DNA from: Ruegeria sp. PrR005
GTDB taxonomy: Bacteria; Pseudomonadota; Alphaproteobacteria; Rhodobacterales; Rhodobacteraceae
DNA: 64,000 bases
Reading direction: 5' to 3'
Assembly: GCF_010500245.1 (NCBI RefSeq)
Contig: NZ_JAAGOX010000054.1
Coordinates: forward strand, 164,920-228,919
A program made the position numbers and the translations under genes. The notes under the pieces are model-generated. The model had not been told where the DNA came from, searched no databases, and saw nothing but the letters and a program-made list of their open reading frames with translations. Positions 1 to 8,493 of this stretch are shown here, piece by piece (the stretch's first letter is position 1; each line of letters begins with the position of its first letter).

Positions 1-315
1 GCGCAGCATGTCGAACGAGCTTTGCAGGAACTGGGGCATCATGCCGCCGCCCGGCAACATGTAGCTGCGCACGAGGTCGTTGAGCACGTTCACCGGCAGC
101 ACGTTTTCACCGCGGCTTTCATGCTCGGCAATGATCTGAAGCAGGTATTGCCGCGTCAGGTCGTCGCCGGATTTCAGGTCGACGATCTGCACCTCGCGCC
201 CGGCGCGGATGAACCCGGCGATATCTTCCAGCGTCACGTAATCGCTGGTCTCGGTATTATAAAGGCGCCGGCTGGCATAACGCTTGATCAGCAGCGGCTT
301 GTCTCCATCGCCCAA
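1..315 (-). CDS. phaR: PHA synthesis repressor PhaR (partial, C-terminus beyond window)
   Basis: The reverse strand encodes the N-terminal 105 residues of a PhaR-type regulator, which binds DNA and PHA granules and represses phasin and synthesis genes until polymer accumulates. Visible hallmarks are the PHB/PHA accumulation regulator N-terminal segment (LLIKRYASRRLYNTETSDYV) followed by the helical part containing LTRQYLLQIIAEHE and VLPVNVLNDLVRSYM. I place the start at a TTG at 315 because GGGGAGGG lies 6 bases upstream and the family sequence begins right there; the nearby ATG is out of frame. It lies downstream of the phasin gene in the same direction but behind a strong terminator, so it probably has its own promoter. 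The C-terminal end is cut by the window edge. Confidence 0.9.
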   Translation of the reverse strand, partial: MGDGDKPLLIKRYASRRLYNTETSDYVTLEDIAGFIRAGREVQIVDLKSGDDLTRQYLLQIIAEHESRGENVLPVNVLNDLVRSYMLPGGGMMPQFLQSSFDMLR

Positions 316-385
316 GGCGAACCCTCCCCATTTTTATCGCGCTGCGGCAAAGCCTATGCGAGCGCAGCACAAAAGAAAAGAGAAA

Positions 386-407
386 GGGCAGGTCTTTCGA
401 CCTGCCC
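386..407 (-). terminator. Rho-independent terminator after phasin gene
   Basis: Perfect 9-bp stem GGGCAGGTC / GACCTGCCC with a 4-base loop, followed on the reverse strand by a T-rich run (TTTCTCTTTTCTTTT). It lies about 55 bases after the phasin stop and before phaR. Confidence 0.88.
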
Positions 408-460
408 AGCGGGTGTGCACCTAAGGGGGGAGGAGAGAGGGTGCGCCCCCGCGCTTTCGC

Positions 461-907
461 TTACTTTGCAGCTGCGGCTTTCTTTGCAGCGGCGGTCACG
501 TCGTTGGTGGCCTTCTTGACCGCTGCGGTCGCATCTTCGGTGATGTCCTTGCCGGCAGCCATCAGCAGCTCGACGGTGTCCATCTGCACTTTCTTCGCAA
601 CTTCGGCGAAGGCGGCCATGTTCTCGGCGGCAACTTCAGCCGACGCGCTGGCGAAATCGGTCATCGCCTTGGCATAGTCTGCCGGCTCTGCCTTTGCTTT
701 CGACATGTCGCTCAGCTTGGCCAGGGTTTCCTTGGTCCACTTGCTGGAAATCTCGGCCGATTTCTCGGCGGCTTCCAGAGCGACGCCCGACAGTTTCTCG
801 TTCAGGGCTGCGGTCGACTTGAACGCGTCTTCCATTGCCTTGGTATCAACCGGGAATGCACCCATCATGTCTTTCATGACGGCGGAAAAATCTTGGGTCT
901 TTGCCAT
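461..907 (-). CDS. phaP: Phasin family protein
   Basis: 148-residue Ala/Lys-rich helical protein with the phasin pattern: an N-terminal QDFSAVMKDMMGAFPVD segment, long amphipathic helices, and an AAAKKAAAAK tail. Phasins coat PHA granules and control their number and surface. The start at 907 is preceded by AGAGGA; an in-frame start further upstream is possible but would add non-family residues. The promoter region contains a 15-bp inverted repeat carrying two CTGC-N3-GCAG boxes, so repression by PhaR is likely. It lies downstream of phaC in the same direction. Confidence 0.92.
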   Translation of the reverse strand: MAKTQDFSAVMKDMMGAFPVDTKAMEDAFKSTAALNEKLSGVALEAAEKSAEISSKWTKETLAKLSDMSKAKAEPADYAKAMTDFASASAEVAAENMAAFAEVAKKVQMDTVELLMAAGKDITEDATAAVKKATNDVTAAAKKAAAAK

Positions 908-971
908 TGTCTCAATCCTCTTTGCCGGGTCCGGGCCCACCCCGTTTCCTTCGGCTTGAGAGGAATATGCT

Positions 972-1015
972 TTCTGCGGTGCAGCATTTCAAGTTTTTTT
1001 TGCTGCACCGCAGAA
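972..1015. promoter_or_regulatory. Double PhaR-type operator upstream of phasin gene
   Basis: Two boxes, CTGCGGTGCAG (974-984) and CTGCACCGCAG (1003-1013), each fit CTGC-N3-GCAG, the motif I recall reported for Paracoccus PhaR. They sit in the arms of a perfect 15-bp inverted repeat (972-986 with 1001-1015, 14-base spacer). The position just upstream of the phasin start suggests repression of phaP. The hairpin also lies downstream of phaC and could add a termination effect, though no clean T-run follows its stem on the reverse strand. Confidence 0.75.
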
Positions 1016-1038
1016 TATTTTCACCTAAGCCCAAGAAA

Positions 1039-2841
1039 TCAATGACTTGCCTTGGCAACCACATAGGTGCCGGGCGCCGGGCACAGGCGGGGGTGATCCG
1101 AATCACCGGTGTCCCGGGCGGGAACCTGCTTGCCCGAGCGCTTTTGCATCCAGGCATCCCACATCGGCCACCAGGAGCCTTCGTTGAAATCGGCCTCTGC
1201 CATCCACGCATCGGCATCCAGCTTCAGGTCGGGGTTGGTGTAGTGGCCGTATTTCTTCTTGGACGGCGGGTTCACGATCCCGGCGATATGACCGGATTCC
1301 GACACCACAAACGTCTTGGACTTCGATCCCATCTGCTGCACGCCGCGATAGCAATCCTTCCAGGCCGCGATGTGGTCTGTCTCGCAGGTGATCGCCATCA
1401 GCGGCACGTCCACATCGCGCACATGCAGCGTGTGGCCCATCAGGTCGAACCCTTCTCCGGCGAACTGGTTGCGCTGGCACAGGCCACGCAGATATTGCTT
1501 GGCCATCTTGCCGGGCAGGTTCGCGCCGTCGCCGTTCCAGTACAGCAGGTCGAACGCCGGCGGCGTCTCTCCCAACATGTAGCTGCGGATCGCCGGGGAA
1601 TAGACCAGGTCGTTTGACCGCAGATAAGAGAAGGTGCGCGCCATGATCCAGGACCGCAGCACGCCGTCCTTGTCGACCTGGTCTTCGATCCCGTCGATGA
1701 AATCGTCCTGAAGGAAGGGGGTGAACTCGCCCTGGTCCGAAAAATCGGTGAGTGCGGTGAAGAAGGTCGCCGATTTCACCGACTTGTCGCCGGTCTGCTT
1801 CATCAGCGACAGCGTCAGGCTCAGCGTGGTGCCCGCGATGCAATAGCCCACCGCATTGACCTGCTTGACCTTGCAGATCTTCTTGACCTCGTCGATGGCG
1901 GCCAGGAAACCGTCCTGAACGTAATCCTCCATCCCCACATCGGCATAGCTGGCATCCGGGTTGATCCAGCTGACGACAAAGATGGTATAGCCCTGCTCGG
2001 TCACCCATTTGATGAAACTGTTCTGCGCCTTCAGGTCGAGGATGTAGAACTTGTTGATCCAGGGCGGGAACAGCACGATCGGCGTTTCATAGACAGTCTC
2101 GGTGACCGGCTTGTACTGGATCAGCTCCATCATCCGGTTGCGATACACGACATCGCCCGGCGTGGTGGCAATATTGCCGCCAACCTCAAAGGCGCTCTCG
2201 TCCGCCAGCTTGACCACCAGTTCGCCGCCATTGGCCTCGAGATCCCGGATCAGGTTCTCCAGCCCTTGCAGCAGCGACCGCCCCTCGGTTTCCACCGCCC
2301 GTTCCAGCGCGTCGGGGTTGGTGCCCAGGAAATTGGTCGGCGCCATCAGGTCGATGATCTGCTGCGAGAAGTACTTGAGCCGCTTGCGGTCCTTGTCCGG
2401 CAGATCCTCGACCGAGGCGACCGCCTGCGCCAGCGCGGCGGCGTTGGTCTGGTACTGCTGCTTGACGAAGCGGAAATAGGGGTTGGTTTCCCAAAGCGGG
2501 TTGGCAAAGCGACGATCCTTGGGCGCCCCTTCCCCTTCTTCGACCTCGCCGGTCAGCAGAGCCTGTTGCGCTTCGGCGAAATTCATCACCGACTTGCCCC
2601 AGAATTCCAGCTGCTGCTCCAGCAACTTGGCGGGATTTTGCCAGGCTTCGGTCCAATAGGCCGTTGCTGCCTTTGCAAAAAGCTCTTGATTCGGGGAATC
2701 CAGCGCGGGCGTATGCGGCTTTTTCCCGGCCATGAGTTCGACCAGCCGTTTGGACAGCTGTTCGACTTTGGCCATATTTTCCTTGAGCTGTTCAAAGTGT
2801 TCGCCGGTCAATTCCGGCGTATTCCCGTCACTTGTTGTCAT
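1039..2841 (-). CDS. phaC: Class I poly(3-hydroxyalkanoate) synthase
   Basis: 600-residue PHA synthase that polymerises 3-hydroxyacyl-CoA on the granule surface. An N-terminal PHA-synthase domain precedes an alpha/beta hydrolase core. The lipase-like box GYCIAG holds the nucleophile Cys334, with Asp489 (ETDH) and His518 (SGHIAG) completing the triad. Length and lack of a PhaE partner fit class I. It diverges from phaZ across a 111-bp gap containing a PhaR-type box, and phaP follows downstream. The start at 2841 gives a normal N-terminus, with AAGGGGGATTCC just upstream. Confidence 0.96.
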   Translation of the reverse strand: MTTSDGNTPELTGEHFEQLKENMAKVEQLSKRLVELMAGKKPHTPALDSPNQELFAKAATAYWTEAWQNPAKLLEQQLEFWGKSVMNFAEAQQALLTGEVEEGEGAPKDRRFANPLWETNPYFRFVKQQYQTNAAALAQAVASVEDLPDKDRKRLKYFSQQIIDLMAPTNFLGTNPDALERAVETEGRSLLQGLENLIRDLEANGGELVVKLADESAFEVGGNIATTPGDVVYRNRMMELIQYKPVTETVYETPIVLFPPWINKFYILDLKAQNSFIKWVTEQGYTIFVVSWINPDASYADVGMEDYVQDGFLAAIDEVKKICKVKQVNAVGYCIAGTTLSLTLSLMKQTGDKSVKSATFFTALTDFSDQGEFTPFLQDDFIDGIEDQVDKDGVLRSWIMARTFSYLRSNDLVYSPAIRSYMLGETPPAFDLLYWNGDGANLPGKMAKQYLRGLCQRNQFAGEGFDLMGHTLHVRDVDVPLMAITCETDHIAAWKDCYRGVQQMGSKSKTFVVSESGHIAGIVNPPSKKKYGHYTNPDLKLDADAWMAEADFNEGSWWPMWDAWMQKRSGKQVPARDTGDSDHPRLCPAPGTYVVAKASH

Positions 2842-2865
2842 TTTAAGGAATCCCCCTTAACGTCG

Positions 2866-2876
2866 CTGCTATGCAG
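2866..2876. promoter_or_regulatory. PhaR-type box between phaC and phaZ
   Basis: CTGCTATGCAG matches CTGC-N3-GCAG, the same form as the two boxes before the phasin gene. It lies 25 bp from the phaC start and 77 bp from the phaZ start in the divergent promoter region, so it could control either or both genes. Confidence 0.65.
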
Positions 2877-2952
2877 AATACCGTCGTGGGTGTCGGGGGG
2901 CAAAGCGACGAATGGTCCAAACTCTATGGGTGTGGCTTAGGAGGCCCATTTC

Positions 2953-4227
2953 ATGCGCTACATGATGACCTACGATTTGATGGAAACCGTTCGGAACACC
3001 AACCAGTGGCTTGGGGCGACTGCCAGCGCGATGGCATCCTATCCCGCCTTCTCGATGGTTCCCAACCCCATGTTCAACTGGATGGCCGCCTGGGGCGAGG
3101 TGACCGAACGCACCTTCCAGCGCATGGTCGTGAAACCCGACTGGGGGATCCGCACCTTTACCTGTGAGGACGGCAAGGATCACCTGGTCGAAATCACCAC
3201 CGTGGTCGAGCGGGACTTCGGCGATCTCGTCCACTTCAACGTCGCCGGCCGAGAGACCCAGCCGCGCAAGGTGCTGATCGTGGCCCCGATGTCGGGACAC
3301 TATGCAACGCTCTTGCGTTCGACCGTGAAGAGCCTACTGGTCAATTGCGAGGTCTATATCACCGACTGGCACAATGCCCGCGACATCCCGGTGTCCGCAG
3401 GCAAGTTCGATGTCGAGGATTACACGCTTTACCTTGTTGATTTCATGCGCGAACTTGGCCCCGATACCCATGTGGTGGCGGTTTGCCAGCCGGCGCCCCT
3501 GACCCTGGCCGCGACCGCCTATCTGGCGGAACTGGACCCCAAGGCACAGCCCAGCACGCTGACCCTGATCGGCGGCCCCGTCGACCCCGACGCCACTCCG
3601 ACCGAGGTCACCGATTTCGGCCGCCGCGTCACCATGGGCCAGTTGGAACAATCGATGATCCAGCGCGTCGGGTTCAAGTATCAGGGCGTTGGCCGGATGG
3701 TCTATCCCGGCCTGCTTCAATTGGCCTCCTTCATGTCGATGAACGGCGACCGTCATTCCAAGGCGTTCACGGACCAGATCTATCGCGTGATGCGTGACGA
3801 GGCATCCGACCACGATGCACACAACCGGTTCTATGACGAATATCTGGCGGTCATGGACATGACGGCGGAATTCTACCTGTCGACGGTCGAGCGGGTCTTC
3901 AAGAAACGCGAAATTGCCAGGAACCAGTTCGTGGTCGACGGCCACAAGGTGGATATCTCGAAAATCACCAATGTTGCGGTAATGACCGTCGAGGGCGCGA
4001 ATGACGATATCTCGGCCCCGGGCCAGTGTATCGCCGCGCTCGACCTGTGTACCAGCCTGCCGGACAGCAAGAAGGCCAGCCATCTTGAGCCCGAGGCCGG
4101 TCATTACGGTATCTTTGCCGGCCGCAGCTGGCGCGACAACATCCGCCCGCTGGTGATCGAGTTCATGAACAACAACGCCCGCAAGGATAACAAGATCAAG
4201 GTCGCCAACACGAATTCGGCGGCCTGA
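2953..4227 (+). CDS. phaZ: Intracellular poly(3-hydroxybutyrate) depolymerase
   Basis: 424 residues with the intracellular (amorphous-granule) PHB depolymerase architecture. An N-terminal segment is followed by an alpha/beta hydrolase fold whose lipase-box serine is replaced by Cys178 in VCQPAP, as in the PhaZ1 family. VEGANDDIS and EAGHYGIFAG supply the likely acid and His. It degrades stored PHB to oligomers and monomers. The start ATG follows TTAGGAGGCC. It is divergent from phaC and is followed after 2 bases by a DUF6151-type gene. Confidence 0.95.
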   Translation: MRYMMTYDLMETVRNTNQWLGATASAMASYPAFSMVPNPMFNWMAAWGEVTERTFQRMVVKPDWGIRTFTCEDGKDHLVEITTVVERDFGDLVHFNVAGRETQPRKVLIVAPMSGHYATLLRSTVKSLLVNCEVYITDWHNARDIPVSAGKFDVEDYTLYLVDFMRELGPDTHVVAVCQPAPLTLAATAYLAELDPKAQPSTLTLIGGPVDPDATPTEVTDFGRRVTMGQLEQSMIQRVGFKYQGVGRMVYPGLLQLASFMSMNGDRHSKAFTDQIYRVMRDEASDHDAHNRFYDEYLAVMDMTAEFYLSTVERVFKKREIARNQFVVDGHKVDISKITNVAVMTVEGANDDISAPGQCIAALDLCTSLPDSKKASHLEPEAGHYGIFAGRSWRDNIRPLVIEFMNNNARKDNKIKVANTNSAA

Positions 4228-4229
4228 CA

Positions 4230-4814
4230 ATGCCAAAGCGCCCCGCACAACCGCTGGCTTTCGCCTGCGCCTGCGGGGCGCTGTCCGGCCATCTGACTCC
4301 GGCAGCGGTGCAATCCGGCACCCATGTGGTCTGCTATTGCGCGGATTGCCGGGCGGGCGAGCTTTACTTCAACCAACCCGATCCGGCGCCCGGCCCGGTG
4401 AACATTTTCCAGCTCTGCCCCGATGGAATCGTGATCGAAAAGGGGCGCGAGCAGCTTGCGCTGATGCGCCTGTCGCCCAAGGGCTTGTTCCGCTGGTACG
4501 CCAAGTGTTGCAACACCCCGATCGCAACCACCCTGAAATCGGCCAAGACCCCTTTTGCCGGGTTCAACACACGGCGACTGGCCGATACGACCGCATTGGG
4601 GCCGGTGCGCACGCAAGGATTCGTGCCGCGGCCCGGCGGCGGCACCAAACACATCAACGCCGCACCGGCGGTTTACGGGTTGTTGTCCCGGATGCTCGCT
4701 GCACGGCTGTCGGGCCGCTGGCGGGAAACCCCGTTCTTTGATCCGACCACCGGCGATCCGGTGGCGGACCCCCATATCCTGACCAAGGACGAACGCCGGG
4801 CGCTCTACCCCTGA
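4230..4814 (+). CDS. DUF6151 family protein (CENP-V/GFA-like cysteine protein)
   Basis: 194 residues with paired cysteines of a zinc-binding mss4-like/GFA fold: CACG near residues 12-15, CYCADC around 36-41, and KCCN near 92-95. It resembles the DUF6151 group conserved in proteobacteria, with no established reaction. It begins 2 bases after the phaZ stop, so it is probably co-transcribed with phaZ, though nothing links it to PHA turnover beyond position. The opposite-strand hydrolase gene ends 4 bases away. Confidence 0.75.
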   Translation: MPKRPAQPLAFACACGALSGHLTPAAVQSGTHVVCYCADCRAGELYFNQPDPAPGPVNIFQLCPDGIVIEKGREQLALMRLSPKGLFRWYAKCCNTPIATTLKSAKTPFAGFNTRRLADTTALGPVRTQGFVPRPGGGTKHINAAPAVYGLLSRMLAARLSGRWRETPFFDPTTGDPVADPHILTKDERRALYP

Positions 4815-4817
4815 CGG

Positions 4818-5513
4818 TCAGGCCGCCAGCCAGCCGCGCAGATGCTCCGTCACCGTTTCGGGAGTTTCCAGCGTTGGCAGGTGGCCCGCATCCTCGATCA
4901 CCTTCAACTCGGCTCCACTGATCAGCTCCGCTAGGAACGTATGCCGCCGGACCGAGGTCATGCGGTCATGCGCGCCGCACAGGATGAGGGTCGGCACCTT
5001 GATCTTGCGCAGGGTGCCCTGCTGATCGGGGCGCCGTTGCAGCGCCTTCATCTGCCGCACAAAGACATCCGGGCCCAGCCCTACCCCCATGTCGCGCACC
5101 AGATCCAGCAGCGCCATCCGCCCTGGCCCCGGCGCCAGCGTCTCGGGCCGCATCATCTGGGCCAGGGCCTGGTCCAGCTTGCCCACCCGTGCGCTGATCA
5201 TCAGCGGCTCGCGTCCGGCGGCGATCTGCGGCGTATCGGTTGTCGCGTCGGTGGACATCAGGCACAGCCGCGTGATCCGCTCGGGTGCCCGCCGCATCAG
5301 CTCCATCGCCACGATCCCGCCCATGCTGAGCCCCGCCAATGCAAACCGCGCCGGAAGCTGCGGCAGGATCGCCTTGGCGATCTCCTCGATGCGCTCGGCC
5401 TGGGTGATCGGACAGAAGGTGACGGCCCGGTCAGCCGACAAATGGCGGATCTGATGATCGAAAAGCCGCGCGTCACAGGCCATGCCCGGCAGCAAAACCA
5501 GGGGTTCGGTCAT
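4818..5513 (-). CDS. Alpha/beta fold hydrolase
   Basis: About 231 residues. LVLLPGMACDARLF gives the oxyanion region, GLSMGG is the nucleophile elbow (Ser), LCGAHDRMT carries the acid Asp and DAGHLPTLE the His. The substrate is unknown. I chose ATG 5513 because GGAAGGG lies 6 bases upstream; in-frame ATG 5519 and GTG 5531 would add a few residues. It converges with the DUF6151 gene. A short 70-bp gap separates it from the four-gene run upstream on the same strand. Confidence 0.82.
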   Translation of the reverse strand: MTEPLVLLPGMACDARLFDHQIRHLSADRAVTFCPITQAERIEEIAKAILPQLPARFALAGLSMGGIVAMELMRRAPERITRLCLMSTDATTDTPQIAAGREPLMISARVGKLDQALAQMMRPETLAPGPGRMALLDLVRDMGVGLGPDVFVRQMKALQRRPDQQGTLRKIKVPTLILCGAHDRMTSVRRHTFLAELISGAELKVIEDAGHLPTLETPETVTEHLRGWLAA

Positions 5514-5583
5514 TGTCATCCCTTCCGCCACTCACCTCAACTGGCGGCAGAATGGGCATTTTCGGGCGACCGGACAAGCCCTC

Positions 5584-6219
5584 TCAGGGGTACCGGATGC
5601 CACGGAAGGGTGGAAAATCGGCATAGGCCGCCTGCCGCTTGTCCAGCGGCACCGGCGGCTCTTCTCCTGCCACCACCAGCCGCCCGCGCGGCGCGATATA
5701 GCTGTCGATCCGGCGCAGCGGCACGGGCCGCCACACCAGGTTGAAAGCGCAGAGTTTGGGAAAGAACCAGATCTCGGAATAGTCCAGGTGATCGTGCAGC
5801 CACCAGGCCAGATCGCGCCAGTCGCGCCCCTGCGCATAGCGGTCCGCGAACCAGGGGATCACCACCGAGGCCCCGGCGATGCGCGCCTCTCCTCGGCCCC
5901 GGTCCCAGATATGGCATTCCAGCGGATGATCGTTGCGGGCACAGTTCAGCCGGTTCTCGTTGCCGAACCGGTTGAGTGCCGCCGAGCGATAACCCGAGCG
6001 CACCGCGATACGGCCGAATGTCTCCTCCAGCGGGTCCAACAGCGTCTCGCAAAAGGCCCGCCCGGTCTCGATCGCCAGATCCGGATCGTCGGGAATGTTC
6101 TGCTGCGCATGAAAATTGCCGATCTCGGAATAAAGGAAATCGCGCATGAAGAAATGCCGCGACAGGCGCACGCGGCCCAGGGTTTCCAGGCTCCACATGC
6201 TGCCCGGGCGGCGCATCAA
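5584..6219 (-). CDS. Conserved hypothetical protein, peptidase M15-like
   Basis: 211 residues. SRHFFMRDFLYSEIG at the N-terminus, VRSGYRSAALN around residues 93-103, and ECHIWDRGRG resemble the zinc-site surroundings of M15/D-Ala-D-Ala carboxypeptidase-like folds (R-S-G-Y-R, later H and D). I do not see a signal peptide, and the full catalytic set is not certain, so function is open. Its ATG overlaps the stop of the upstream VOC gene by 4 bases, so translation is coupled. Confidence 0.6.
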   Translation of the reverse strand: MMRRPGSMWSLETLGRVRLSRHFFMRDFLYSEIGNFHAQQNIPDDPDLAIETGRAFCETLLDPLEETFGRIAVRSGYRSAALNRFGNENRLNCARNDHPLECHIWDRGRGEARIAGASVVIPWFADRYAQGRDWRDLAWWLHDHLDYSEIWFFPKLCAFNLVWRPVPLRRIDSYIAPRGRLVVAGEEPPVPLDKRQAAYADFPPFRGIRYP

Positions 6220-6647
6220 CCGTACCCGTTCCAGCGAAACTCGCCATTGGGTCCCAGCGCCGAAAACGGGTTATGGGCGATCTCCCAGATGCTGCCATCC
6301 GGCGCGCGGAAGTAGCCGTGATAGCCGCCCCAAAACACCTCGGACGCAGGTTTGAGGATCTCGGCCCCCGCCGCTTGCGCCCGGTCGAGCAGCGCATCGA
6401 CCGTTTCCCGGTCGCGGCAATTGTGGCTCAGCGTCATTGCCCCCTGCCCCAGCGCGCCCACCGGCAGGCCGATATCTTTGGCCAACGCGTCCAGCGGGTA
6501 AAGGCCCAGCACCTGCCCGATCAGGTCAAAGGCGATCACCCCGTCCGGGGTCTCGACCCGGCGCCATCCCAGCGCCTCGTAAAAAGATGCCGCCGCCTCG
6601 ATATCCTCGGCGCCGACGGTGATCAGGCTCACCCGCTGGTCCATCAC
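6216..6647 (-). CDS. VOC (glyoxalase/bleomycin resistance) family protein
   Basis: 143-residue VOC-fold protein with the two beta-alpha-beta-beta-beta modules: SLITVGAEDIEAAASFYEAL at the start, FRAPDGSIWEIAHNP near the end. It is of the short-chain dioxygenase/glyoxalase-like type with unknown substrate. It is coupled by 4-base overlaps to the upstream hydrolase (6644) and the downstream M15-like gene (6219), forming one operon. Confidence 0.85.
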   Translation of the reverse strand: MMDQRVSLITVGAEDIEAAASFYEALGWRRVETPDGVIAFDLIGQVLGLYPLDALAKDIGLPVGALGQGAMTLSHNCRDRETVDALLDRAQAAGAEILKPASEVFWGGYHGYFRAPDGSIWEIAHNPFSALGPNGEFRWNGYG

Positions 6648-7636
6648 TCTATTCCCTGTTCCCGCAGCCAGGCGAGCATGCCCGCGACCGCGATATCGGT
6701 CTGCCCCGGCGACATGATATCGCCCGCGATCACATGCGAGGACGGGTCGTCGCCCGGCCCCATGGTGACAGTGCGCATCTCGGCCGGTCCGCCCCAGCGC
6801 TTGGCGACCTCGCCCGTCAGATCGGGGCGCACCACCTTGTCGTCGGGCGAAAACCAGAACAGGGCCGGCACCCGGGCCTGCCCGAAATCAAGCGCCATCA
6901 CCGTCTTGACCAAAGCCGCCATCGGCACCAGCGCCGACCAGCTGTAACGGGTGGTCCAATAGGTGTTTTTCTCCGGATCGGGGCTGCTGGCATCCCGCTC
7001 GCCGCCCATGACCGAGGGCAACCAATAGCGCGCGCCCGGCAGGGTCGGAACAAAGGCCAGCGGATCGTTCACTCCGAAATTGGGCGAGACAAGGATCATC
7101 GCAGCCACATCAGCCGACATGCCGGGGTCAAGCGCCGCCGCCGCCGCCAGAGTGCCGCCGGTCGAGGTGGACAGGACGATCACCTTTTCACCAACCGCCC
7201 GGCCCGCCGCCAGCGCCTCGGCCGCGTCTCTCATCCAGCCGGACGCCGTGCCTTCGGTCATTGCCGCGCTGCCGCGCCCATGCCCCTGCAACCGGGTATA
7301 GACCAGATTGGCGCCCAGCGCCTGGGCGATGCGGTCGGGCACCGGGCGGATTTCCTCCGAGGTGGCCGAGAACCCGTGCAGGTAGACCAGCGCATAGGGC
7401 GTCCTCCGCTCGTACCCGTCGGGTGCCCAGATCACGCGTTTCGCCACGCCCGGGGTGATATCGGCAAAGCGGGATTCGATGCTCTCGAAATAGACCTGCA
7501 CGCCCTCGCCGAACTTGCGCGGGTCGAACCCGGCCTTCAGATCGACGTTTTCATAGGGGCCGAACCACCAGGCCAGCCCCCCCGCCAGCGCAAGCACCGC
7601 AAGAGCACGCCCCAGAAACTTTCCAAACCGCCGCAT
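6644..7636 (-). CDS. Alpha/beta hydrolase, membrane-anchored or exported
   Basis: 330 residues beginning with a basic stretch and hydrophobic helix (residues 4-25, ALAVLALAGGLAWWF), so it is likely anchored or exported. YLHGFSATSEE precedes the nucleophile elbow STSTGG; FSPDDKVV carries the acid and SSHVIAGD the His. It resembles a lysophospholipase/carboxylesterase with unknown substrate. The ATG overlaps the stop of the upstream hydrolase by 1 base (ATGA-type), and the stop overlaps the VOC gene start. Confidence 0.8.
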   Translation of the reverse strand: MRRFGKFLGRALAVLALAGGLAWWFGPYENVDLKAGFDPRKFGEGVQVYFESIESRFADITPGVAKRVIWAPDGYERRTPYALVYLHGFSATSEEIRPVPDRIAQALGANLVYTRLQGHGRGSAAMTEGTASGWMRDAAEALAAGRAVGEKVIVLSTSTGGTLAAAAALDPGMSADVAAMILVSPNFGVNDPLAFVPTLPGARYWLPSVMGGERDASSPDPEKNTYWTTRYSWSALVPMAALVKTVMALDFGQARVPALFWFSPDDKVVRPDLTGEVAKRWGGPAEMRTVTMGPGDDPSSHVIAGDIMSPGQTDIAVAGMLAWLREQGIE

Positions 7637-8379
7637 CAGCCACCCCCCCGGACGTCGATCACGGCATCCTCGATGATCTTCAGACAGGTCTCGTCCGAGA
7701 ACCGGTGATCGGCGTCCTTGACCAGCAACAACCGCATGTCAGGCCCCGTCGCCTGTTGCAAAAGCCGCACCGCAGTATCGACCGACACCGCCGTATCGGC
7801 GGTGCCTTGCAGGAAACGCACCGGAAACGGCAGGTGCAGCGGCGCGCGCAGCACCAGGTGGTTCCGCCCGTCCTCGATCATGCGGCGGGTAACGATATAG
7901 GGTTCCATATAGTCCGAGGGCAGCTCTACCCGGCCCTCGGCGGCCAGCTGCGCCCTTTGGCCCGCGTCAAACCCGGCCCACCAGCCATCTTCGGTGAAAT
8001 CCGGCGCGGCGGCAACGGTGACCATGCCCGCGATCCGCCCGGGCCGCGCCCGCGCCAGCAACAGCGCCTGCCAGCCCCCCATCGACGAGCCGACCACGAT
8101 CAGCGGTCCGTCGGTCAGGGTATCGACAACAGCCAGCGTATCCTCGTGCCAATCCCCGATCGCGCCTTCGTCGAATATGCCTGAGCTTTCGCCATGCCCG
8201 GAGTAATCGAACCGCAGAAACGCATGCCCCCGCGCCCGCGCCCAGGCCTCCAGATGCACCGCCTTTGTGCCCTCCATATCCGATTTCAACCCGCCCAGAA
8301 ACACAATGCAGGGGCCGTCGCCCGGGGTGAGGTGATAGGCGAGGCTGCGCCCCTGGTCGGTTGTCAGAGTGTCGCTCAC
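7636..8379 (-). CDS. Alpha/beta hydrolase
   Basis: About 247 residues. VFLGGLKSDMEGTKA is the oxyanion loop, GSSMGG the nucleophile elbow, QGTADTAVS the acid strand, and KDADHRFSD the His. It resembles the short alpha/beta hydrolases related to palmitoyl-protein thioesterase ABHD10. I favour the GTG start at 8379 (GGAAAAG upstream); an ATG at 8445 would add 22 residues but lacks a ribosome site. It is first gene of the coupled run down to 5584 and diverges from the ArsR gene. Confidence 0.82.
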   Translation of the reverse strand: MSDTLTTDQGRSLAYHLTPGDGPCIVFLGGLKSDMEGTKAVHLEAWARARGHAFLRFDYSGHGESSGIFDEGAIGDWHEDTLAVVDTLTDGPLIVVGSSMGGWQALLLARARPGRIAGMVTVAAAPDFTEDGWWAGFDAGQRAQLAAEGRVELPSDYMEPYIVTRRMIEDGRNHLVLRAPLHLPFPVRFLQGTADTAVSVDTAVRLLQQATGPDMRLLLVKDADHRFSDETCLKIIEDAVIDVRGGG

Positions 8380-8473
8380 CGGGCTTTTCCTTTGCTGGTC
8401 GTTTTCCCGAGCCTCCAATGCTTTGGCGGCAGGTGCAAGAGCCATTACGTTACCATATTGTCACGTGACTATA

Positions 8474-8492
8474 GAATCACATATACTGATTC
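8474..8492. promoter_or_regulatory. Palindromic operator candidate for ArsR-family regulator
   Basis: GAATCA-N7-TGATTC inverted repeat directly before the ATG at 8494, within the AT-rich divergent gap. ArsR-family proteins bind such imperfect palindromes, so it may serve for autorepression and control of the divergent hydrolase operon. The regulator has no visible ribosome site here and may be translated from a leaderless or near-leaderless message. Confidence 0.5.
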
Positions 8493-8493
8493 C

